From: Acidobacteriota bacterium
GTDB lineage: Bacteria; Acidobacteriota; Terriglobia; Bryobacterales; Bryobacteraceae
Assembly (NCBI GenBank): GCA_025354525.1
Contig: JANXMS010000218.1
Coordinates: 1-52,557, forward strand
Direction of reading: 5' to 3'
DNA length: 52,557 bases
The translations under genes and the position numbers were made by a program. Shown piece after piece: positions 25,078-32,346 of the stretch; within the stretch, counting starts at the first letter, position 1, and every line of letters starts with the position of its first letter. The notes beneath the pieces are model-generated. The model made no database searches and was not told the origin of the DNA. It saw only the letters and a program-made list of their open reading frames with translations.

Positions 25078-26271
25078 TCTTCAGATAGTTTTTATAAGCT
25101 CCATTATATTTAGGGCTTACCCAGGCTTTTAGTGCCGATAGGCTCTCGGTCTGCCCCGTTTCGAAGCAAGGGAAACAATACGTGATCCCCTGCGGTTGGA
25201 GCCGATTCATTGGTTCCATAAGAAGTACCGCTCGACCTCTACGTGAGCACCTCGGAAGTTGCTCCCAAAAACGTCGAGTTCGTCTCCACACTGGCAAGGC
25301 GGATGGATCGCCTTGCTTCGGGCGGAAGAGAGGTGACTGCCCAATCTACGCATCCGGCACCCTGAAGGATGGCTTCAGGCGAAAGAAGACCGGATCTGGT
25401 GGCTGGCCTGAACCTGAAGCCATACGCAGGCGCTTCTCCCTGACACATCGTGTGTGAAACTGAAATCGGTCCCGCAAGCCGAAATCGGTCCAGGTTCGGT
25501 GCGAATTCTTCGTGTCAACGGTCTTGAGGCCAAACCGAGCGGCGCTCCGATCAACGGGCCGTTGGGCATGTGCCCGCCATGCGGTCGATTCGTGGGGTTT
25601 CGACCTTCCTCATCCCAGCAACGATGGCCGACGGAGATCGAGTCGGTAGACCCCAATGCCTCCAATATCGCCGCCCGCAGGGCGGAACGAGTAGTTTCAG
25701 GCCGACGGCAATCCTCCTGATGGACGCTGAACCAAGACAAGGGAATGAGCCAGAAAGAAATTGGCTGCACGCCCAGCTGTGGTCAATCGCTCACCCTGAC
25801 TTGCACGGAAAGTGAGGAAGAGCCAATTCTTCGCGAGTGCCGAAGCTCCAGTGTTTGGCGACAATTAGAGCGATACCCGCCTTAATGGAGGCGTTCTGGA
25901 AACCCGAACTACCGGCCCCGTATTGGGCGGACTGCAAGCTACGTTTGTCCCAGCTCAGGGCCCCGTCAATGCATGCGCTTGTCGTCGATCTCGCCGAGGC
26001 TCTATCCCTCTTCCTCTCTCCCGACATTGCTCCGGATCTCTTCAGACGTCGCGGCTTTGCCCTCTGTTAAGTCAAGACTTGCTATAATCCATCGACCGAA
26101 CTACCCCGGCAGATGCGATTCGACATCGCCTCCGAATCCAAACGAATACTGGAAGCGCCAACGCCGAACTTCCCCTTCGAACGCACGCTGAGCGAGTTAC
26201 AAGTTCCCTGGGTAACCGTAACGCCAGAGGCGGTAGTGGTCGCGCTTTCGTTTCGCCTGCGGGTGCAGTGA
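25078..26271. other. 1.2-kb stretch without a recognisable gene; GC-skew switch zone
   Basis: Several short open frames exist on both strands, but none has a family match I recognise, a good ribosome-binding site or the third-position bias of neighbouring genes. It starts with an AT-rich patch beside the tRNA. It contains two nearby copies of GAAATCGGTCC (around 25463 and 25481), an AAGTC-AA-GACTT inverted repeat near 26073 followed by a TATAAT, and near 25.86 kb a 19-base match to the sequence at 123-141. The plus strand changes from G-rich to C-rich across this interval. It may be decayed mobile DNA, regulatory sequence, or terminus DNA. Confidence 0.5.
25087..25114 (+). other. Weak dif-like motif
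   Basis: The 28-base segment has the XerC/XerD site geometry: an 11-base arm ending ATAA, a 6-base spacer (GCTCCA), and an 11-base arm beginning TTAT (TTATATTTAGG). The ATAA-N6-TTAT core matches dif sites of many bacteria, but the outer parts of both arms are poor matches to the usual consensus. It is interesting only because it lies at the GC-skew switch. AT-rich sequence next to a tRNA could produce this by chance. Confidence 0.2.
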
Positions 26272-27531
26272 CTATTCGTAACGCAGCGCTTCCACCGGGT
26301 CGAGCCGCGAAGCCTTGAACGCCGGCCATACGCCGAAAAACAACCCGATTCCCACGCTGACGCCAAAGCCAACCCCGATCGCCCAGATAGGCACCACGCT
26401 GGGCAGCGCCGGCACGAGTTTGCCCACAATCAACGTCACCAGAACCGAAATGATGATCCCCAGCAGCCCCCCGATGCCGGTCAACGTCACCGCTTCGGTC
26501 AGGAACTGAATCACGATATCTCCACGCCTAGCCCCCAGCGCCTTTCGTGTGCCGATCTCTTTCGTGCGTTCCGTCACGCTGACGAGCATGATGTTCATCA
26601 CCCCGATGCCACCGACGAGCAAACCCAACCCCGACAGTGCCGTCGAGACAAGAACAATTAGCCCGTTGATCGAATTGAACCGGGCGATAATCTGGTCCGC
26701 CGTCGTGATCGAAAAGTCGTCCTCGGCCGCGGTTGGCGTCCTGCGAAAACGGCGCATCACCCCGCGTATCTCCTCATACGCATCGTCCCGCTTGCCCGGC
26801 TTTGCTTTCGCCGTCACGCTGAACCGGTCGGTTCCTGGATAACGCAAGCGCGCCACCGAAAGTGGCACGGTCACCTGCCGATCAATCGGATTCTCGCCGA
26901 AAAAGCCCCCCTTGGCGTCTTCCGTAATCCCAATAATGGCGTATTCCTGCCCCGCCACCGTCACCGATTGCCCCACGCCCCCGCCCGATGGAAACAAGGC
27001 CGCCGCCAGCTTTGGACCGATAATGCAAACCCGCGCCGCCCGTTGCTCTTCCTCTTGCGTGAACGGCCGCCCGGCAGTGAAGTTCCTCGGGTTCGTTATG
27101 AATACGCTCGCCGACGCTCCCTGCATCGTTACCTGATCCGACTCGAACCCCGGTACTTTGGCCGTGATCGGGCTCCGCCCAATGATCCCCGGCAGGAACA
27201 TCGTCACGCTTGTTTCTTCCACCGACGGCACCAGCCGCTTAATCAGTTCCGCGTACTCCGGCCCCACCACGCGCCGCCGCACCTCGTTCACGCGTGGTTC
27301 CTGATTCGGGTCCCCCGAGTAACGCCCAATGAAAATATTGTCCGGCCCGAACTCGGAAAAAAACGTCGTAATGCCCTGCTGCAAACCCGTCAGCAGGCTC
27401 GACACGGTCACCACCGTCGTGATGCCGATCACGATCCCAAGAATTGTCAGCATTGACCGGAAACGGTTCGTCCACACCGCGTCCAGAGCCACTCCAATCG
27501 TCTCAGTAAGGGAAATTGTTCCGACTGTCAT
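26272..27531 (-). CDS. MacB-like ABC transporter permease (FtsX domain), copy 2
   Basis: A 419-residue permease. An N-terminal membrane helix (RSMLTILGIVIGITTVVTVS) is followed by a large periplasmic MacB_PCD domain (residues about 45-270). Three C-terminal helices of the FtsX type follow, including the conserved MNIMLVSVTERTKEIGTRKALGARRGDI segment that contacts the ATPase. It ends ASRLDPVEALRYE, the standard family C-terminus. It is encoded 6 nt after a paralogue, and no ATP-binding subunit is found in the window, so the partner ATPase is encoded elsewhere or the pair acts with a shared one. Related permeases pair with MacA-type efflux or lipoprotein-release systems. Confidence 0.9.
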   Translation of the reverse strand: MTVGTISLTETIGVALDAVWTNRFRSMLTILGIVIGITTVVTVSSLLTGLQQGITTFFSEFGPDNIFIGRYSGDPNQEPRVNEVRRRVVGPEYAELIKRLVPSVEETSVTMFLPGIIGRSPITAKVPGFESDQVTMQGASASVFITNPRNFTAGRPFTQEEEQRAARVCIIGPKLAAALFPSGGGVGQSVTVAGQEYAIIGITEDAKGGFFGENPIDRQVTVPLSVARLRYPGTDRFSVTAKAKPGKRDDAYEEIRGVMRRFRRTPTAAEDDFSITTADQIIARFNSINGLIVLVSTALSGLGLLVGGIGVMNIMLVSVTERTKEIGTRKALGARRGDIVIQFLTEAVTLTGIGGLLGIIISVLVTLIVGKLVPALPSVVPIWAIGVGFGVSVGIGLFFGVWPAFKASRLDPVEALRYE

Positions 27532-27537
27532 GTTTTT

Positions 27538-28788
27538 CTATTCCGCCCGCAAAGCTTCCACCGGATCGAGCTTCGCGGCCTTCGAAGCCGGATACCAACC
27601 CGAGATCACGCCCACCGTACTCGATACGAAAACGGCCAAAAATACATAAGTTCCTGTAATCTCGAGCGGTGCCTCGAAGGCAATCGAAAGTCCGATGGTC
27701 AGCAAATAGGCCAAGCCCAGCCCGATCATGCCCCCCAACATCGACATCATGAGTGACTCGATTAAAAACTGCAGCATAATGTCGCTTCGCCGCGCGCCCA
27801 GCGATTTGCGGATTCCTATCTCGCGCGTCCGTTCGGTCACGCTGACAAGCATGATGTTCATGATCACGATGCCGCCGACGACCAGCGAGATCATCGTCAC
27901 CGGAACCACCACCACCTTAATCAACCCTAAAATCTGGTCGATAAAGGCGCGGATCGAATCCGGCGTGAGAAAGTCGAAATTGTCGGCCTGCGCCGGGCGC
28001 GTGCGAAATCTCGTACGCAGAGCGACCCGCGTAATATCCAGACTCTCGTCCAGCGTCAGCCCTGTTCCCTTGCGCGGTTTGGCGAAAATCGTAATGTTGT
28101 TTGCCGGGCCGATTAGCCGCGTGAAAACTTCCGAAGCAATATACACCGAATTATCCTGCGACCGTCCACCCGCGTTGCCCAGCTTCTCTTGCACCCCAAG
28201 CACGGTAAACTCCACGCCGCGCACCGTCAGCTTGCGGCCGAGCGGCGACACGCCAACGAATAGCTTTTCGCGCACTTCGTCCCCGATTACGCAAACGCTC
28301 TGCCTCGTCGCTTCCTCCTGCTCCGTGAAGAAACGTCCATCGGTCAACACGACGTCGCGAATGTCCGGCAAGTTCGCCGCTACACCAATAATGGCCGCGC
28401 CCTCATAGGTCACCTCGTTCCGCTTGATGTCTTCGATCCGCGTCCGATAAGGCGAATATAAAATCTGATCGCCGGTCGTGAGCCGCAGGTAGCTGACGTC
28501 CTCTCCACGGATCTGCTTATTCACCCGCAGCTTCTCGGCGCGTTCCTTACGGGTCATTCGCCCGACGTTAGCGATCTGCGCAATCAGGTAGGTCTCGCTG
28601 CCGAACGCCTTCGAGGTCGTAATCTCCGCATAGTTGCCGAGCCCTTCAATAGCGGCCCCGACCAGAACGACGCTGGTCACGCCGATAATAATGCCCAGCA
28701 GCGTCAGAAACGTTCGCAGCTTATGAGCTCGCAACGAATTAGCAGCAAGACCAATAGCAGTGAATAATTTATAGCGAAAGGAAGACAC
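27538..28788 (-). CDS. MacB-like ABC transporter permease (FtsX domain), copy 1
   Basis: A 416-residue paralogue of the downstream gene. It has the N-terminal helix (LRTFLTLLGIIIGVTSVVLV), the periplasmic domain with YLRLTTGDQILYSPYRTR, and C-terminal helices around VGGIVIMNIMLVSVTER and TREIGIRKSLGARRSDI. It ends AAKLDPVEALRAE. Two different permeases would form a heterodimer, as in LolCE or some antimicrobial-peptide exporters, but no ATPase is present. It lies 29 bp downstream of the xylanase gene on the same strand, perhaps in the same transcript. Confidence 0.9.
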   Translation of the reverse strand: MSSFRYKLFTAIGLAANSLRAHKLRTFLTLLGIIIGVTSVVLVGAAIEGLGNYAEITTSKAFGSETYLIAQIANVGRMTRKERAEKLRVNKQIRGEDVSYLRLTTGDQILYSPYRTRIEDIKRNEVTYEGAAIIGVAANLPDIRDVVLTDGRFFTEQEEATRQSVCVIGDEVREKLFVGVSPLGRKLTVRGVEFTVLGVQEKLGNAGGRSQDNSVYIASEVFTRLIGPANNITIFAKPRKGTGLTLDESLDITRVALRTRFRTRPAQADNFDFLTPDSIRAFIDQILGLIKVVVVPVTMISLVVGGIVIMNIMLVSVTERTREIGIRKSLGARRSDIMLQFLIESLMMSMLGGMIGLGLAYLLTIGLSIAFEAPLEITGTYVFLAVFVSSTVGVISGWYPASKAAKLDPVEALRAE

Positions 28789-28817
28789 GAGAAGTTCTTC
28801 TTAGAATGACAGTATTC

Positions 28818-30557
28818 TCACGGAGCGACCACCACAACCACTTCCCGCACCGCATCGCCGCTCTCGGTCAAGTCCACGTCCACCGTCTGCGTCGCCTCGC
28901 CAATGGTTACGCGAATTCGATGCCGCCCCAGGAATCCGCGCGTCGACCACTCTCCTGTGTCTTCCGTTACCCCCTTCTCCCGAGTCCACCATTCGCCCAG
29001 CACGAGTCGTTCGTAGGCTTCCGCCATTGGCCGTGGCGACCAGTCCCGCCGATACATTCCGCCGCCCTGCGCCGACAGCCAATGCGCCCCATCCCAAAAC
29101 CCCCACAGCAGGAAGCTTTTCATCTCCGGATAGGAAAACGCCGCGGTCATGTAGTCGGCCAGGTACTTGCCCTGCGCCTCCTCGTCGCGAAGGCCGCCCA
29201 GCACCACATCAAACTCCGTGATCTCCAGCGGCAATCCGAACTGCCCTAACTCGTCCCACGTCTCAAACACCCGCGGAATCGGCGTCAGCGGAACATTCAT
29301 ATGCCCCTGATCGCCCAGCATCGTGATCGGTGCCCCGTTGTCGATCATCTCCCGGATCACCCGTATAATGCCTTGTCGCTGGGGGTCACTCGCTCCCGCC
29401 CGCACGTTCGAGATGTTGTAGTCGTTGTAGACAAGGCCCACCGCGGGGTCGATCTCTCTGGCCCATTGGAACGTCTTCCACAGCAGATCGCGGCCTGCGT
29501 CGCGAATCACTTCGGTGTTCGTCACCGCCTCGTTGATCACGTCCCACACCACCACCCGTCCCCGCGTCCGCAAGGTCGCATCCTTCACCCTCATCTCGAT
29601 TGCGTCCCGCAACGCCTGCCCCCGCAAGTTGCGGACGCTCGTCGGCAAGTACTGATACGACGGCCAGAGCAGGTTGTGGCCGCGCACAGGAATCCCATTC
29701 TCCGCGCACCAGTCAAGCATTCGCGAAGCGGTCGGCCATCCATTGCCGTCCTGGAAATTCCACTTGGTCGCGTTTTCCGGCACCGCATAGTTGAACAGGC
29801 GGCGAATCGTCGCCCGGTACTTCTCGCCGTCTGTCGTGTTCGCAAACAATGGCCCATCCGCAATCGCGGTTCCAAACCGGAAGCTATGCTGCAGCTGCTC
29901 CACCTCCACCTTCGCCAAGTGGATCGGCTGACCCTCCGCATCAACCACCTTCACCCGCAACCCGCCCATCCGAATCTGCCGAATTCGCTCCAGCGCCGGT
30001 TCCCGCCAGCTATCGTCCACCGCCTGACCACCGAAAGGATCAAAGTTAATGCTCGGCGGCACCGCCGTCTGCCCGCTCCAGTCTTCCAGCCGCCAACCCG
30101 CGAATTCCACCGTGCCAACATCGAATCCGAGCCGCACCCGCATCGCCGCCGTTCGAGCCCCGAACGCCAACGCCTGATAGGCAAACGCGAACTCCTTCCA
30201 CTCCGGCGTCAACCGCACCAGCGTATCGAGCGCTTTCGTATTCGGTGCCGCGTTCAACTCGTGAATCAATCCCACCCGGCTCCCGTTTGCCGACCGCGCG
30301 TAAAATCGAAAACGAACCGACTGCCCAGCGCGCGTCTCGCCCGGAATCACGAGGGTCAGCTGCGGCGTCCACGGCTGGCCCGGCGTCACGGCCGTCGTCG
30401 TCGCCCGCAGCGCCGTCGCAAAGCCCCCCGGGCGTCCTTCCGCGCTCACCGTCTGCAGGTTCTGTGGTTGCGGATGGCTCCAACTTGCCTCCGAAATCAA
30501 ATCCGGTTGTGCCCAAGCGCTCGCCGTAATCATCCCAAACAGAATCATCGTTCGCAT
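28818..30557 (-). CDS. GH10 endo-1,4-beta-xylanase with N-terminal CBM-like domain
   Basis: A 579-residue secreted glycosidase. The start at 30557 begins the signal peptide (MRTMILFGMITASAWAQ); 11 extra codons upstream are not needed. Residues about 20-180 form a beta-sandwich resembling carbohydrate-binding CBM4/9 domains (GQSVRFRFYARSANGS, VEFAGWRLEDW). The GH10 barrel then shows WNFQDGNGWPTASRMLDW, RGHNLLWPSYQYLP, the acid/base glutamate in WDVINEAV (about residue 343) and the nucleophile glutamate in LEITEFDVVL (about residue 448). It would cleave internal xylan bonds. A short C-terminal beta domain follows the barrel. Confidence 0.93.
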   Translation of the reverse strand: MRTMILFGMITASAWAQPDLISEASWSHPQPQNLQTVSAEGRPGGFATALRATTTAVTPGQPWTPQLTLVIPGETRAGQSVRFRFYARSANGSRVGLIHELNAAPNTKALDTLVRLTPEWKEFAFAYQALAFGARTAAMRVRLGFDVGTVEFAGWRLEDWSGQTAVPPSINFDPFGGQAVDDSWREPALERIRQIRMGGLRVKVVDAEGQPIHLAKVEVEQLQHSFRFGTAIADGPLFANTTDGEKYRATIRRLFNYAVPENATKWNFQDGNGWPTASRMLDWCAENGIPVRGHNLLWPSYQYLPTSVRNLRGQALRDAIEMRVKDATLRTRGRVVVWDVINEAVTNTEVIRDAGRDLLWKTFQWAREIDPAVGLVYNDYNISNVRAGASDPQRQGIIRVIREMIDNGAPITMLGDQGHMNVPLTPIPRVFETWDELGQFGLPLEITEFDVVLGGLRDEEAQGKYLADYMTAAFSYPEMKSFLLWGFWDGAHWLSAQGGGMYRRDWSPRPMAEAYERLVLGEWWTREKGVTEDTGEWSTRGFLGRHRIRVTIGEATQTVDVDLTESGDAVREVVVVVAP

Positions 30558-30624
30558 GTCTAACAATTCTTGCAAATCCCTGCACGCCAATCCTTAACGC
30601 GTCGTCATACGATAATAGACCTGT

Positions 30625-31107
30625 ATGCGTACCCTTGCCGCCCGTAACCGCCGGATCACTCGCCGAGGCTTCACCTTGATGGAGTTGATGATCGTCGTCG
30701 CTATCATCTTCGTCATCCTGGCAATCGCCGTGCCCAAATACAACCAGTCTAAAATGCTGGCTAACGAAATTTCGGCCACGCGGATGGTCGGGACCATCCA
30801 CACGACCCAGGCCCAGTACCAGAGCCAATTCGGTCGCTACGCGGTCACCCTGCAAGAACTTGGCCCGCCCGCCAGCGGACAGCCGAGCCCTGCCGCCTCG
30901 GACCTCATCCCCGGCGACCTCGCCCTCGGTAGAAAAGGTGGCTTCAACTTCCAAATGCAGGGCACGCCTGGCGGGTACACCCTCACCGTTACCCCCGAGT
31001 CCTACAACGGAAGCGGCCGCCGTAGCTTCTTCTCCGATCAGACCATGGTCATTCGCGAGAATTGGGGCCCCGAACCGGCCACCGCTTCGAGCAAAGAAAT
31101 CAAGTAA
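30625..31107 (+). CDS. Type IV pilin-like pseudopilin (N-methylation motif)
   Basis: A 160-residue protein with a prepilin leader and cleavage/methylation motif: RRGFTLMELMIVVAIIFVIL, cut after Gly so that Phe becomes N-terminal, with the conserved Glu at +5, then the hydrophobic spine ending IAVPKYNQ. The remaining domain (TTQAQYQSQFGRYAVTLQEL) is as in GspG/PilA-like minor pilins, including a PASGQPSPAASDLIPGDLA turn region. No other pilus or type II secretion gene lies in the window, so it must use an assembly machine encoded elsewhere. It heads a plus-strand row before the DUF5666 and receptor genes, and is divergent from xylanase. Confidence 0.8.
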   Translation: MRTLAARNRRITRRGFTLMELMIVVAIIFVILAIAVPKYNQSKMLANEISATRMVGTIHTTQAQYQSQFGRYAVTLQELGPPASGQPSPAASDLIPGDLALGRKGGFNFQMQGTPGGYTLTVTPESYNGSGRRSFFSDQTMVIRENWGPEPATASSKEIK

Positions 31108-31173
31108 TTGGTTTAGTTTACAAAACTTAAACTGACGGGACAAACGTTCGTCGTCATCATTACGTAAGAGACT

Positions 31174-32313
31174 GTGATGCAACTAATGTTCCGATTCCTT
31201 TTTTCCCTTGTTCTGGCGACTGCGGCCTTTTGCCAGCAAGCCCGTGTCCTCGGCACGGTCCAATCCGCCGTCCCCACCCTCGAAGTCAAGACCGACAAAG
31301 GCGAGGTCCTAAAGGTCGCCCTTATCGACAAGGCGACCATCCGTAAGATCGCCCCCGGCGCTAAAGACTTAAGCGCTGCCCAAACGGTTTCTCTCGATGA
31401 CTTGGCTTCCGGAGACCGCGTTCTGCTCCGCGGTACCCAGGCCGGCGCTGATTTCTCGGCCGAGAGCATCATCCTGATGAGCTCCCGGGAAATCAACCAA
31501 AAGAATCAGGCTGAAACCGCCGAATGGACTAAACGGGGCATCTCCGGCCTGGTCGACAAGGTCGACCCGGCTTCCAACTCGATCACGGTACTCGTTCGCG
31601 GCACCGAAGGCACCAAGCCCGTCAAGGTCACCATCGCCGAAAAAACCGACATCAAGCGCTATGCCAAAGACTCTGTGAAGTATGCGAGCGCTCTGGCCAG
31701 CAAGCTGAGTGATGTTAAGAAAGGCGACCAACTCCGGGCCATGGGCGCGAAGAGTGAAGACGGCACTACGCTCACCGCCGAACGGATCATCTACGGCACT
31801 TTCCGCTCCGCAGCCGGCGTCATCACCGGAATCAACGCCGAAACCAAAGAAGTTACCGTCAAGGATTGGCAAAACAGTAAGCCGATGGTGATCCAGCTCT
31901 CGGCCGACACCACCGTCAAGAAAATGCCCAACTTCGGCGGCATGGGATCGGGCGGCGGTCGCCCCCCCGGAATGCCGACCGGTGGCCCCCCCGCCGGCGG
32001 CCCCCCCGCTGGCATGCGTCCCCCTGGCGGCTTCGATCCTTCTCAGATGATCGAACGCCTCCCCGCCGTCTCCTTCGCTGACCTTGTGGTCGGCGACACA
32101 ATCATGATTGCCAGCACCCCGACTGACAAGCCAGATCGCCTCATCGCCATCACCGTAGTCGGTGGCGCCGAGCGTATTCTCACCATGCTCTCTGCTCAAT
32201 CCCAAGCCGGCGCTGCTGGCGCTGCCGCCGGCGGCATGCGTGGCGGCATGGGCGGCATGGGCGGCGGTGCCGGTGGCCTCGACGCCATCATGGGCATGCC
32301 CGGCATCCAGTAA
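31174..32313 (+). CDS. Secreted DUF5666 protein with Gly/Pro/Met-rich segments
   Basis: A 379-residue protein with a signal peptide (MQLMFRFLFSLVLATAAFCQ) and repeated small barrel units of DUF5666 type (RVLGTVQSAVPTLEVKTDKG, GISGLVDKVDPASNSITVLV, AAGVITGINAETKEVTVKDW). A low-complexity Gly/Pro/Met stretch (residues about 252-290: GGRPPGMPTGGPPAGG) interrupts the third unit, and the C-terminus is another Gly/Met-rich run (GGMRGGMGGMGGGAGG). It is followed 33 nt later by a receptor with its own Gly/Met-rich region. Function is unknown; family members are exported and may bind polymer or metal. Confidence 0.75.
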   Translation: MMQLMFRFLFSLVLATAAFCQQARVLGTVQSAVPTLEVKTDKGEVLKVALIDKATIRKIAPGAKDLSAAQTVSLDDLASGDRVLLRGTQAGADFSAESIILMSSREINQKNQAETAEWTKRGISGLVDKVDPASNSITVLVRGTEGTKPVKVTIAEKTDIKRYAKDSVKYASALASKLSDVKKGDQLRAMGAKSEDGTTLTAERIIYGTFRSAAGVITGINAETKEVTVKDWQNSKPMVIQLSADTTVKKMPNFGGMGSGGGRPPGMPTGGPPAGGPPAGMRPPGGFDPSQMIERLPAVSFADLVVGDTIMIASTPTDKPDRLIAITVVGGAERILTMLSAQSQAGAAGAAAGGMRGGMGGMGGGAGGLDAIMGMPGIQ

Positions 32314-32346
32314 CAACGAAACGAAACCACTAACGAGGACCACTTC

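Noticed and set aside
25375-25770. Minus-strand frame of 131 codons in the gene-free interval
   Set aside because: No recognised motif, no ribosome-binding site and atypical composition; not supported as a gene.
31111-31132. Imperfect hairpin (GTTTAGTTT/AAACTTAAAC) before the DUF5666 gene as a terminator
   Set aside because: AT-rich stem with a bulge and no T-run; too weak to call.
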